15,570 nucleotides of DNA from assembly GCA_964558295.1 (NCBI GenBank), contig CAZLDQ010000138.1, positions 1-15,570 of the forward strand. The letters are read 5' to 3'. The notes under the pieces are model-generated. The model was not told where the DNA came from. It did no database searches and saw nothing but the letters and a program-made list of their open reading frames with translations. The stretch comes from JBDKTH01 sp964558295 (GTDB lineage: Bacteria > Planctomycetota > Planctomycetia > Pirellulales > Thermoguttaceae). Shown here one piece after another: positions 1 through 7,772 of this stretch. Every line of letters begins with the position of its first letter. Positions within the stretch are counted from its first letter, which is position 1. Both the position numbers and the translations under genes were made by a program.

Positions 1-47
1 GTTGGGAGAGGACTTGCACCTCCAAACCGTCAAACATGCTCGGCATA

Positions 48-82
48 CAAAAAAGAGCCGAGACAATCTGTCGCGGCTCTTT
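48..82 (-). terminator. Rho-independent terminator of the DUF1598 gene
   Basis: A strong hairpin lies about 30 bases past the stop codon of the minus-strand gene. AAAGAGCCG (52-60) pairs perfectly with CGGCTCTTT (74-82). After one A/G mismatch the stem continues as GACA (62-65) with TGTC (69-72) around a three-base loop. Read on the minus strand, the stem runs into six T residues, the classic intrinsic terminator layout. The plus strand lacks a comparable T-run after the hairpin, so it should act mainly on minus-strand transcripts. Confidence 0.85.
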
Positions 83-111
83 GAGTCTTCGGATCAATCT
101 GAGTGCGATGC

Positions 112-1479
112 TCAGTTGGCCCACCAATGCGAGTTGTCTTCAAATGTCGCTTTGCTGCGCACGGCCGCCACCTTTGCGTTCGTCTCGCTCTTCCCGACAA
201 TCTCCCAGGGGTCGATCTGAACCCCGCCCGCGGCGATCATCCACTTGCGACCTTTGTGGACGACTGCGGCCTTGCTGGCGATCTGCTTCGGCGCCGGCAA
301 CTGAATCGTCTCCATGCCACTGGGGTTCATCAGCGAGGGGAAGTCCGCCTGGGCCTTTTGGGGTAAGTCGTGCCGGACGAACAAAGCCGCCACCACGGCC
401 AGATCCATGCAATTACGCAATTGGCCAAAGATCGGCTCGGCCAGCGAGAGATCGTCATAGCGAGCGGTGAACGTGTCGGCCCAACGTTGCGAGATCACAT
501 CCGTCTGGCCCGTCTGCTGCTTGACGCCGGTCGACGAAACGAAATCGTTTTCAGCCATCGTCTTCACCGAACCACCCCGTAACTGCCAGCTCAGCCCTTC
601 TTCATCACGGAGCATCGGCTCATAATTTGGCGCCAGCCACCAACGGGGAAGCATATTGCGCATCCCCTGGCCGCTGGCCTTCGTCATATCGACGAAGCTG
701 GGCAAGGCCGCCACCGGGGCCGCTTCCAGCCCCATCGAAACGCGTTTCATCCGATAGTCGGCTGCCACCATCACCCGGGCAAAATGACTCGTGTCGGGCA
801 ACCCGCCCACGGTGATCTTCTGCGGACCGAGCTTTTCCTCGATCCCCATTGCCGTCGTTTGCGGATTGCCGATCGTCTTCAGGGTCTTAGCATGGGCGCT
901 AAGCCGTTGAAGCCCTTCCTCTGTCGGATCGATCGAACAACTAAAGGTACTCGGATTCGGCGCCCTAGCGGCCCGCAAGGCCACGACCAGGTCGTCAAGC
1001 AACATCACCGGCCGGCCCGTGCTGACGCCGACGACGTTCCCCTTCGCATCGACCTTCCAACCTTCCGCCGGTCCGGCCAGAACGATGTCGTTCTGTTCCG
1101 GATACACGAACACATAGTCAATCTTTTGCAGACCGGCCAAGAAAGCCATTTCTTCCGGCAAGGCCTTACCGCTGTCCAAACATTGGCGGATCGCCTCATC
1201 CAACCGCCGTAGCGAGACCCTGCGCATCTCAGTCTTGCCCGCAAGACCTTCCGGAGCTGCCTTCAGTCCCATGCGTAGTTGGCGGAACTTGCCCACTTCA
1301 TCCACGGTGGCATCGCGCAACATTCCATCGGTGTCGAGCCACACACCCCCCACGGCACTATTGCGAGTGTAGTCCTGAGCCTGAAGCGATGAGCACAAAC
1401 TGATCGCCGATGTCAGGACAGCAAGCAGAATCGTTGCCCGACAGATGGCAGAAAGGCATGGATGAAGACGACTCGGCAT
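112..1479 (-). CDS. DUF1598-family secreted protein of unknown function
   Basis: This encodes a 455-residue protein of unknown biochemical role that is probably exported. Residues 1-34 look like a signal peptide: a basic start (MPSRLHP), a hydrophobic core around 15-29 and a likely cut after LQA (34). The mature part carries conserved-looking blocks such as LAGPAEGW, a GRPVMLLDDLVVALR stretch and SIDPTEEGL, which I recognise from the planctomycete family DUF1598 (from memory, not a search). The reading frame is open further upstream to 1647, but the ATG at 1479 is chosen because AGGAG sits 7 bases before it and a signal peptide follows directly. No membrane anchor follows the signal, and no catalytic motif is recognised. 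It is a single-gene unit ending in a strong terminator and diverging from the FHA regulator. Confidence 0.8.
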   Translation of the reverse strand: MPSRLHPCLSAICRATILLAVLTSAISLCSSLQAQDYTRNSAVGGVWLDTDGMLRDATVDEVGKFRQLRMGLKAAPEGLAGKTEMRRVSLRRLDEAIRQCLDSGKALPEEMAFLAGLQKIDYVFVYPEQNDIVLAGPAEGWKVDAKGNVVGVSTGRPVMLLDDLVVALRAARAPNPSTFSCSIDPTEEGLQRLSAHAKTLKTIGNPQTTAMGIEEKLGPQKITVGGLPDTSHFARVMVAADYRMKRVSMGLEAAPVAALPSFVDMTKASGQGMRNMLPRWWLAPNYEPMLRDEEGLSWQLRGGSVKTMAENDFVSSTGVKQQTGQTDVISQRWADTFTARYDDLSLAEPIFGQLRNCMDLAVVAALFVRHDLPQKAQADFPSLMNPSGMETIQLPAPKQIASKAAVVHKGRKWMIAAGGVQIDPWEIVGKSETNAKVAAVRSKATFEDNSHWWAN

Positions 1480-1486
1480 GACGAAT

Positions 1487-1491
1487 CTCCT
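1487..1491 (-). promoter_or_regulatory. Ribosome binding site fixing the DUF1598 start
   Basis: AGGAG on the minus strand, 7 bases before the ATG at 1479. It supports the start that begins with the signal peptide over the 56-codon upstream extension of the frame. Confidence 0.7.
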
Positions 1492-2066
1492 GGTTGCCAA
1501 TGGCAGCGGAAGTAATTTGCGGAGCCCCCGACCGTGGTTCTTCTCTGCTTTGCGAGCCGCCGCAGGGACAGGGAAGAGTCGGCTGGTTGCGAGACGGACC
1601 CAACTGGGAAGATTAGGCAGACTACGCGCAACGCGAAAGCCATACAAGATTTAGTGTAGTTCGACAGTCGCCTTTTGCAAGAGTCTGGCTGACAAAGCCA
1701 CCATCCGCGGGCAGCTCTCCTCTGCCTTCCGCCCCAATGACTTCTCGACGGAAAACCTGCCACAATATCCCACCCTTGCCCTTCCAGCGAGCAGGGCTAT
1801 CGGACTCAACCCAAGCGGTGGCCACAACGGCGTTGTCGTTCCTAGGTTCTTATCCGATAAGGATTTACACCAGAAAAATAGCCATCACATCTCGCGTCCC
1901 CCTCCACAGGTGCGGTCATGCCCCGTATGCCCGCACTCTTCCCCTTCAGGAATCTCCTTGCCGACTAGCGGGGGGCGCGGATAAGTTAAAGGATAATGGC
2001 GTTCTGCAAGTTGCGTCATCAGGGGAAACCATCCCCCCCATACCCAACACCTCCTCGTCATCGTCC
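1492..2066. other. Long divergent spacer with candidate promoters and a palindrome
   Basis: This spacer separates two divergent genes and holds no convincing coding region; open frames here lack Shine-Dalgarno sites and any recognisable product. On the minus strand TTGCAA (1675-1680) and TACACT (1653-1658), 16 bases apart, could be a weak vegetative promoter for the DUF1598 gene, each matching 4 of 6 consensus bases. A 13-base palindrome, CTTATCCGATAAG, lies at 1849-1861 and could be an operator. GATAAT (1992-1997) resembles a -10 box for the plus-strand regulator but has no good -35. No sigma54-type -24/-12 promoter was found. Confidence 0.45.
1849..1861. promoter_or_regulatory. Palindrome CTTATC-C-GATAAG, possible operator
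   Basis: The six-base arms are perfectly complementary around a single central base, in the middle of the divergent spacer. A dimeric regulator could bind such a site. No second copy was noticed in the window, so function is speculative. Confidence 0.25.
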
Positions 2067-2070
2067 GGAG
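2067..2070 (+). promoter_or_regulatory. Ribosome binding site favouring a GTG start
   Basis: GGAG lies 6 bases before the GTG at 2077. The alternative in-frame ATG at 1996 has only AAAGG 3 bases away, and the 27 residues it would add are a proline- and histidine-rich stretch outside the FHA domain. Confidence 0.5.
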
Positions 2071-2076
2071 TCACCT

Positions 2077-4125
2077 GTGCCCGATCTGGCGTATCTGGTT
2101 ATTCGCGAAGGCACCAAATGGACCGACGTGTTCCGCTTGATCCCGGGGCATACGGTCACCATTGGCCGTGCACCGACCAATCAGATCGTCATCAAGGACG
2201 AACGATGCAGCCGCAACCACGCCGAGTTGTTCATGTCGGAAGGCCAATGGACCCTGCGCGACTTGGACAGCCGCAACGGCACAGTCGTCGGCGACCAACT
2301 GCTTACCGGCGACTGGGTCTTGCGCCCCGGCGACGTAATTCGCATCGGGCACTCCCAACTGGTCTTCGTCAACAACCTCAGCCAGGCCTTTTCCTCGGAT
2401 TCGGCCGTCGTGACGCGCCGTGTCGAGGATGAGCAAGAGGCCTCGCAACTGCCTGGCGAAGACGACTCCAACGTCTTGGGAACCTACGAACCGACGACCA
2501 TTACCCACCGCCGCGGCCAGACGCGTTTCCTCGAATCGTCGGAACAGGCGGACGAAGAACCGGCCTCCAAGGTGAGCCGGGCGGCAGCCAAGCTCTGCCG
2601 GCTGGCCTTCGAATTAGGTAAGGCTCCCGACGCCGTCAACTTGGCCACCATCGCTCTGAGCGGCCTGTTCGAAGGCACACAAGTCGACGCCGGCGCCTTG
2701 CTCCTCTTGCCCCGAGACTTCCAGGGAGCTCCCGCGGGCGCCAACCTCGAAGTTGTCGCCTCGCAGACCACCTCGAATAACCGTTACCATCGAGTGTCGA
2801 ATTTCCTCGCCACAACAGTCATGCGTGAAGGCGAAGCCGTGCTGGCGCGGAATGTGCTGGACGACAGTACGCTCGGCAGTCGCGACAGCAAAGGCGAGAT
2901 CCTCGCGACCAGCGTGATTTGCGCCCCGGTACGACGGGGGAAACGCGTGCTCGGGCTGATTCATCTCTATTCGACCGACCCCAACCGCGTACCCGATCCC
3001 GACGACCTCGAATTCACCCTGGCCGTCGCCGACACCGTGGCCGTCGCCCTGTCCAACCTCAACCGCCGTCAGGAACTGGCCGAAAACCTCACCCAGGTTC
3101 GCATCGAAAACGTCCAGCTCCGCGAGCAGCTGGGCGTCCAGAGTGAAATCGTCGGCATCAGCAACGTTGCCCGGCAGCTGACCGAAGAGATCGCCCGAGC
3201 CGCCAACAGTCGGGCCACCGTGTTGATCCGTGGAGAAAGCGGCGTGGGCAAGGAGCTGGTCGCCCGGGCTGTCCACTATTCCAGTCCTCGGCGCAAAAAC
3301 GTCTTTGTCTGCCTCAACTGCGCAGCGCTCTCCGAAGACCTCCTGGCTAGCGAGTTGTTCGGCCATGAACGCGGCGCGTTCACCGGAGCCACCGACCGCA
3401 AGATCGGCAAGTTTGAAGCCGCCCACGGTGGCACACTGATGCTCGACGAAATCGGCGAAATGAGCCCCAGTATCCAGGCCAAGTTCCTCCGCGTCCTTGA
3501 GGGGCATCCCTTCGAACGTGTCGGCGGCAGCAAGCCCGTGAAGGTCGACGTGCGCGTGATCGCCGCCACGAACCGTGATCTGGAAAAGGACGTAGCCGAA
3601 GGCCGTTTTCGTCACGACCTGTTCTTCCGTCTGCGCGTGCTGGAGATCATCGTACCGCCGCTGCGGAAACGACCCGAAGATATTCCGGAACTAGCCAACT
3701 ATTTCCTCAACCGTTTCCGCACCGAGACCGGCCGGAAAATCCTCGGTTTCAGCCCGGCGGCCCTAGAACGATTGATGAACTATCGCTGGCCAGGAAACGT
3801 ACGTGAATTGAAAAACATGGTGGAACGAGCCGTGGTCCTCTGCCGCACCGATTACATCGAGCCGGAAGACTTGGTGCTTTCCAATCTGTCAACGATGGGC
3901 GATACCAACGAGCTGAAGCCGCCGGAACAGGAATTCCGCCCCTGCTCGCTCGACGAAATCGAACGGCAGCACATCCTGGCCACCCTCAACTTCACCGGCT
4001 GGAATAAGAGCCGCACGGCCACCATTCTGGGAATTGAACGGTCGACGCTCGACCGGAAAATCCGCCGCTACGAGTTGGACGACCATGCCAACTCTCCACG
4101 ACGCCCGGGAAACGGCGGCGAATAG
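2077..4125 (+). CDS. FHA-GAF-AAA+-Fis sigma54-dependent transcriptional activator
   Basis: A 682-residue bacterial enhancer-binding protein that should drive open-complex formation at sigma54 promoters. Domains in order, numbered from the GTG start: FHA at about 22-98 (GRAPTNQIVI 30-39, SRNHAEL 45-51, DSRNGT 64-69), expected to bind phosphothreonine; an acidic linker; GAF at about 168-328; AAA+ at about 355-590 with Walker A GESGVGKE (386-393), the sigma54-contacting GAFTGA loop (433-438) and Walker B LMLDEIGEM (454-462); and a Fis-type helix-turn-helix near 628-665. All ATPase motifs are intact, so it should be active. There is no receiver domain; FHA and GAF are the inputs, implying control by Ser/Thr phosphorylation and a small ligand. 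The ATG at 1996 is an alternative start giving 709 residues. Target promoters cannot be named from the window. Confidence 0.9.
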   Translation: MPDLAYLVIREGTKWTDVFRLIPGHTVTIGRAPTNQIVIKDERCSRNHAELFMSEGQWTLRDLDSRNGTVVGDQLLTGDWVLRPGDVIRIGHSQLVFVNNLSQAFSSDSAVVTRRVEDEQEASQLPGEDDSNVLGTYEPTTITHRRGQTRFLESSEQADEEPASKVSRAAAKLCRLAFELGKAPDAVNLATIALSGLFEGTQVDAGALLLLPRDFQGAPAGANLEVVASQTTSNNRYHRVSNFLATTVMREGEAVLARNVLDDSTLGSRDSKGEILATSVICAPVRRGKRVLGLIHLYSTDPNRVPDPDDLEFTLAVADTVAVALSNLNRRQELAENLTQVRIENVQLREQLGVQSEIVGISNVARQLTEEIARAANSRATVLIRGESGVGKELVARAVHYSSPRRKNVFVCLNCAALSEDLLASELFGHERGAFTGATDRKIGKFEAAHGGTLMLDEIGEMSPSIQAKFLRVLEGHPFERVGGSKPVKVDVRVIAATNRDLEKDVAEGRFRHDLFFRLRVLEIIVPPLRKRPEDIPELANYFLNRFRTETGRKILGFSPAALERLMNYRWPGNVRELKNMVERAVVLCRTDYIEPEDLVLSNLSTMGDTNELKPPEQEFRPCSLDEIERQHILATLNFTGWNKSRTATILGIERSTLDRKIRRYELDDHANSPRRPGNGGE

Positions 4126-4370
4126 ACGTCTGCCCCCTGCCGATTTCCCACCTCTCGGCCATCCCCCTCTCCGCCCGGCTGTGGAACGCCATCCTCCGGC
4201 AAAAGGCCGCGTTGTAACGAATAGACCGAATCTATCACGGTCTTCCAACGCGATTCCCTCAGCAGACGGCGAAAATCTCTGACCTCAGCGACCTAAGGCC
4301 GTTCCATAAACCATAAATTGTTAGTACGTCTTCCCGAATTCGCCCCAACAGACCGATCAGGAACCGTTGC

Positions 4371-4898
4371 ATGGCAACCGTAGCCACCCCCGAAAGGATT
4401 CAAGGACTGGGCGCCGATCCGGTGCAGTTGAAAGCCATCACCGACGCGGTGGATAGCTGCTTGACAATGTGTGACATGTCCGTCAAATGCGTGGGCGTCT
4501 CGACGGTGCCTGTCCGTGACCAAGGAGCCATCACCGGGATTATTGGAGTACACGGGAATGTCTCCGGCTTTGTCACGATCAATATGCCCGAACCGGTGGC
4601 TAAGACCCTGGTCTCCGGTCTGCTCCAGGATCACTTCGAAGTCTTGACCCACCAAGTTGTCGACGGCGTGGGAGAAATCGCCAACATCATCGCCGGTGGA
4701 ATCAAAAAGGGACTCTTTGGCTCACCTTGGGCCTTTGGCAACGTAACAGTCCCCTCAGTGATTATCGGCCAAAACTACCAAATCGCCTACGCCAAAGGAC
4801 TCGACTACCTCTGCGTGACTTTCGAACAACAGAACGTCGAAGCCCTCCTCCTCTCGGACCGGCTCCTCCAAGTCGCCATCTCGTTGATTCGGCTGTAG
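4371..4898 (+). CDS. CheC/CheX-family phosphatase-like protein
   Basis: A 175-residue cytoplasmic protein resembling the CheX/CheC/FliY group, which removes phosphate from CheY-type receivers. The helix at 96-110 contains D98, E102 and N105 in the arrangement D-x3-E-x2-N; in this family the Glu and Asn form the active site. The following pattern, with a glycine-rich turn (AGGIKKGL), also fits. AGGA 8 bases before the ATG supports the start. It is alone: no CheA, CheY, CheW or receptor gene is in the window, so it may act on a distant chemotaxis receiver or another response regulator. It lies 245 bases after the sigma54 activator on the same strand and converges on pseI. Only one such active-site helix is present, as in CheX rather than CheC, which has two. 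Confidence 0.75.
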   Translation: MATVATPERIQGLGADPVQLKAITDAVDSCLTMCDMSVKCVGVSTVPVRDQGAITGIIGVHGNVSGFVTINMPEPVAKTLVSGLLQDHFEVLTHQVVDGVGEIANIIAGGIKKGLFGSPWAFGNVTVPSVIIGQNYQIAYAKGLDYLCVTFEQQNVEALLLSDRLLQVAISLIRL

Positions 4899-4934
4899 TC
4901 CCACTTCGGCGACGAGCAGCATACGCCAGGATTC

Positions 4935-4974
4935 GGAGGTTAGGATCAGGCTGCATCAGATCCCAACCACCTCC
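4935..4974. terminator. Hairpin between convergent cheX-like gene and pseI
   Basis: The 82-base gap between two converging genes holds an inverted repeat: GGTT-A-GGATC (4938-4947) pairs with GATCC-C-AACC (4959-4968), nine pairs with one A/C mismatch and an 11-base loop. Outer GGAGG (4935-4939) and CCTCC (4970-4974) could extend it. No T-run follows on either strand, so a bidirectional terminator role is inferred mainly from position. Confidence 0.4.
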
Positions 4975-4980
4975 CCGCGC

Positions 4981-6036
4981 CTAACGCCCGACGTGCCGCC
5001 ACTCCAACGGCGTGCCAGCAGAGAGATCACACTCGGCCGAACAACCGAGGATCTCGTCGTAGTAACGCGGGTGCAACCCATCGGCCGGTCGGATCGAACG
5101 GACGTTCTCCTCGGTGAACGGCTCGCCAGCCTTGATGTCCTTGACCACAAACAGCGAGCGGCGGAATCGCCGCATCCCCTCTTCGTCTCGCGCGGTGCCA
5201 AGCGAGACGTCACCGAGGGCCTCGTGGGCTTGTCGTACAGCGTGGACCATCGTCCGAAATTCGTCCGGTTCAAGCGAGAACTGGCAGTCACACCCTCCCA
5301 CCGCCCGGGAAAGCGTCAGGTGCTTCTCGATGATCGATGCTCCTAAGGCCACGGAAGCCACCGGCACAGCTAACTCCAGCGTATGGTCCGACAAGCCGAC
5401 CGGCACGCGAAAGACTCTGGCCAATTCGCCGATAGCTCGGAGATTCATCTGATCCAACGGCGCCGGATAGGCACTGGTGCACTTCAGGAGGGCCACCTGC
5501 CGTCCGCCCGCCTCGCGGATCGTGCCCACCGCTTCTTCGATCTCATCGAGGGTGGCCATCCCGGTCGACAGAATGATCGGTTTACCCGTCTTGGCCACTT
5601 TACGCAACAGGGGCAAATCGACCAGTTCGAACGATGCGATCTTGTAAGCTGGTACCTCCATCCGTTCCAGGAAATCGACAGCCGTCGCATCAAAAGGCGT
5701 GGAAAACAGTTGCAGCCCGAACTGCTCGGCGATCCGCTTGAGCTTCGGCTGCCATTCCCAGGGCGTAAATGCTTCCTGGAACAGTTCGTACAAATCGCGA
5801 CCGTCCCAGATCGTCCCCTTGATGCGAAAACAGGAATGGTCGCCGCGAACGGTGATTGTATCGGGCGTATAGGTCTGGAGTTTCACCGCGTCAGCCCCGG
5901 CCGCCGCCGCTGCTTCGATGATCCGCACCGCTTCGTCGAAGTCCTGCCGGTGATTGGCCGACATCTCAGCCACGATATAGGGCAAGTACTGTGGGCCAAT
6001 CGGACGCCCCGCAATCGAAAACCCCAGCTCAGTCAT
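4981..6036 (-). CDS. pseI: Pseudaminic acid synthase
   Basis: This 351-residue enzyme of the NeuB/PseI family should condense 2,4-diacetamido-2,4,6-trideoxy-L-altrose with phosphoenolpyruvate to give pseudaminic acid, in the cytoplasm. The N-terminal TIM barrel (about 1-285) carries the family's metal-binding histidines in LSDHTLE (H218) and IIEKHLTL (H239). YKIASFELVD (131-140) and FSLEPDEFRTMV (253-264) match what I recall of PseI rather than sialic acid NeuB. A C-terminal SAF (antifreeze-like) domain spans about 290-350. Length is normal for the family. The ATG overlaps the end of pseH by 8 bases and has a strong AAGGAGG 8 bases upstream. It is the last gene of the six-gene operon. Legionaminic acid synthase is the main alternative, made unlikely by the pseB- and pseC-type partners. 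Confidence 0.9.
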   Translation of the reverse strand: MTELGFSIAGRPIGPQYLPYIVAEMSANHRQDFDEAVRIIEAAAAAGADAVKLQTYTPDTITVRGDHSCFRIKGTIWDGRDLYELFQEAFTPWEWQPKLKRIAEQFGLQLFSTPFDATAVDFLERMEVPAYKIASFELVDLPLLRKVAKTGKPIILSTGMATLDEIEEAVGTIREAGGRQVALLKCTSAYPAPLDQMNLRAIGELARVFRVPVGLSDHTLELAVPVASVALGASIIEKHLTLSRAVGGCDCQFSLEPDEFRTMVHAVRQAHEALGDVSLGTARDEEGMRRFRRSLFVVKDIKAGEPFTEENVRSIRPADGLHPRYYDEILGCSAECDLSAGTPLEWRHVGR

Positions 6037-6610
6037 GGCGTGGGCCTCCTTCCTTGCGCAACCGCCGGGCTTCGATCCGCCGAAGCAAGTCGGCCAACTC
6101 CCCCCGCTTCGCCTCCCACTCCCGTCGGGTGACCGCCAATAAAATCACGTCGTGAAACTCACCCCCTTTGAAGATGTGTTCCCGCAACACGCCCTCCTGG
6201 CAAAACCCAAACCGCTCGTGCAATCCAAGCACCGTGCGGTTAGACGCCAGTACCTCACAGCAGAGCTTGTGCAACCCCATTTCGTCGAACACACACTCCA
6301 ACACGGCATATTCCACAAAACCGCCCAATGCCTTGCCTCGCGAGTTCGGCTCAGCCAGATAGAACGCCCACGACGCGCGACGATTCCGCCAGTCAATTTC
6401 GGTGAGGCACGCCAGCCCCACGTCCCCCCCGTCGTGCACAATGATCCAATAGCGTTTCCGCGAATCCTGGAGCGTGCTGGTGAACCACCGCTCATGTTCC
6501 TCGACCGTGATCGTATGGTCCGTATACATGTAGCGAGCCACCTCCGGCTCGTTCCGCCAAGTGTGGACCATCTGCTTGTCGGCAACAGTCATCGGACGAA
6601 GCCTGATCAT
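6029..6610 (-). CDS. pseH: UDP-4-amino-4,6-dideoxy-N-acetyl-beta-L-altrosamine N-acetyltransferase
   Basis: A 193-residue GNAT-fold acetyltransferase, expected to transfer acetyl from acetyl-CoA to the 4-amino group of the PseC product. The GNAT core runs from about 2 to 165: MIRLRPMTVADK opens the first strand, RGKALGG (91-97) is the acetyl-CoA pyrophosphate loop in slightly divergent form, and N124 followed by the HERFGF segment (131-136) matches the RimJ/PseH-like C-terminal half. The ATG at 6610 is chosen because GGAAGA lies 8 bases upstream and the fold begins there; a GTG at 6670 would add 20 residues but has no visible ribosome binding site. The tail from 160 on is charged. Sequence alone would say only RimJ-like GNAT; the specific role comes from its place between pseG and pseI. 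Confidence 0.85.
   Translation of the reverse strand: MIRLRPMTVADKQMVHTWRNEPEVARYMYTDHTITVEEHERWFTSTLQDSRKRYWIIVHDGGDVGLACLTEIDWRNRRASWAFYLAEPNSRGKALGGFVEYAVLECVFDEMGLHKLCCEVLASNRTVLGLHERFGFCQEGVLREHIFKGGEFHDVILLAVTRREWEAKRGELADLLRRIEARRLRKEGGPRHD
6045..6051 (-). promoter_or_regulatory. Strong ribosome binding site of pseI inside pseH
   Basis: AAGGAGG, complementary to the 16S rRNA tail, lies 8 bases before the pseI ATG and within the last codons of pseH. It indicates translational coupling of the two genes. Confidence 0.7.
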
Positions 6611-6719
6611 GGACAGTGTCTTCCGATAAGTCAATGACAGCAAATACCGTTTCGCCAGCTCATCTTGCACGCCGTGAAAACCCGATGAACAAGCTCGCCG
6701 GCTGGATGACTCACGATTG

Positions 6720-7772
6720 CTATGGTTGGCTCCCCTTCATCATCGCGACGACCCGAAACACGCCATTGCCGTCGACTAGCTGCGACGCTGCGTCGCTCTG
6801 CTTCTGGCGACAATCCCGGCCAAGCAGCAACCCACGTAACTCTCTGCGGATCGTCTCCACGCTCAAAGCTGTTCCCCAACCGAGCGTGGGAAAAACGCCC
6901 CGCCCGGCCAGCCACGCAGCGGCCGGTTCCTGATTGTCGGCCAATACGATCGTGACACTCGGGACAGCGAAAAACGCCAATTCCCACAAGGTCCCGCCGG
7001 CCGCCGTTACCGCCGCATCCGCCCAGATCATCCACGACGGCATGTCGAGAACATTCGCCTCCAAGCGAATCGGCCGACAGGCGTCCCGCGCGGCAGTCTC
7101 CAGCGAAAGCCGGTGTGGATTGCTCCCGCCAACAAGGACCGCGACTTCCAACCCCTCCACATCGATCCCCGCTACCGCCTCGATCACCTGCCGCGTCACG
7201 TTGTCGGGATCCGAACCGCCGAGCGTAACCAACAGCCGGTTAGCCACCGTCCGAATCGGCCGTCGCCATCCCCGCCACGGCCAGAACTCGCGGCGAAGCA
7301 TCGCATAGCGTGTGCCCAGAAGCAAACGAGTGTCGCTATCGCGTTTCTGATAGAACGATTCGTCAGCATGAGCGTTCTGATTCAAGACCAAATCGGCCAC
7401 GTAGGCGACGGCATGGCCATAGTCGTCGATCACCAACAACCGGTGCCCCGCCGCTTTGATTGCCCGATGATACTCTGTGTCAAACTGGTACCCATCGACC
7501 AAAACCCACGCGGCTTTCTCACGACGAGCGATCTCGGCCGTTCTCCTGGCATCTTCCAGACTGCCAGATGACTGGGGCAAAGTGGTCACGGCAAACCCCT
7601 CGTGGTCCAACCGGGCTCGCACGGTTCGGGGAACAGAGGCCGCAACAAACACCGCCCGGCCCCCCTGCTCTTCCCATGCCTGCGCTACGGCCACACAGCG
7701 CATTACGTGTCCCGTCCCCATGCGGGTATCCGCATCGGCACGAATCACCAACACATCGCCCGCGGCCGACAT
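6720..7772 (-). CDS. pseG: UDP-2,4-diacetamido-2,4,6-trideoxy-beta-L-altropyranose hydrolase
   Basis: A 350-residue GT-B-fold nucleotide-sugar hydrolase of the PseG/SpsG family, related to MurG. It removes UDP from the diacetylated altrose to free the sugar for PseI. The N-terminal RADADTRMGTGHVMRC (11-26) contains the G-x-G-H motif whose histidine (H22) matches the catalytic His of characterised PseG. The C-terminal half has LLVTLGGSDPDN and the UDP-binding AAGGTLWELAFF segment, both typical. The ATG at 7772 is chosen over one 42 bases upstream because AAAAGG sits 7 bases before it and the first strand follows. It overlaps the end of the cytidylyltransferase gene by 28 bases. PseG and PseH are separate here, unlike the fused forms found in some bacteria. 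Confidence 0.9.
   Translation of the reverse strand: MSAAGDVLVIRADADTRMGTGHVMRCVAVAQAWEEQGGRAVFVAASVPRTVRARLDHEGFAVTTLPQSSGSLEDARRTAEIARREKAAWVLVDGYQFDTEYHRAIKAAGHRLLVIDDYGHAVAYVADLVLNQNAHADESFYQKRDSDTRLLLGTRYAMLRREFWPWRGWRRPIRTVANRLLVTLGGSDPDNVTRQVIEAVAGIDVEGLEVAVLVGGSNPHRLSLETAARDACRPIRLEANVLDMPSWMIWADAAVTAAGGTLWELAFFAVPSVTIVLADNQEPAAAWLAGRGVFPTLGWGTALSVETIRRELRGLLLGRDCRQKQSDAASQLVDGNGVFRVVAMMKGSQP

Noticed and set aside
1..23. Minus-strand stem-loop GGAGG-TGCAAGT-CCTCT resembling a tRNA T-arm or a group II intron stem, running off the window edge
   Set aside because: No matching anticodon arm, D-arm or 5' acceptor is found in the next 80 bases, which instead hold an intrinsic terminator, and the loop lacks the usual TTC. 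The rest of any element would be outside the window.
1501..1530. Possible sigma54 promoter from TGGCAG and TTTGC in the divergent spacer
   Set aside because: The GG and GC elements are about 15 bases apart rather than the required 10.
1480..1647. 56-codon N-terminal extension of the DUF1598 gene
   Set aside because: It lacks a ribosome binding site and would bury a good signal peptide inside the protein; the ATG at 1479 has AGGAG in place.
2614..3615. Long open frame of 333 codons on the minus strand
   Set aside because: It lies entirely antisense to the AAA+ regulator with no family resemblance; high G+C codon use in the real gene opens this frame.
4126..4370. Search for a terminator or promoter between the sigma54 activator and the CheX-like gene
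   Set aside because: No stable hairpin with T-run and no credible -35/-10 pair was found; co-transcription cannot be decided.
4981..6036. Legionaminic or sialic acid synthase instead of pseudaminic acid synthase
   Set aside because: The inverting PseB and PseC partners and the FSLEPDEF and KIASFE segments favour pseudaminic acid; no GDP-sugar or NeuC-type gene is present.
6611..6670. 20-codon upstream extension of pseH from a GTG
   Set aside because: There is no Shine-Dalgarno site at the GTG, and the acetyltransferase fold starts at the later ATG, which has one; kept only as an alternative.
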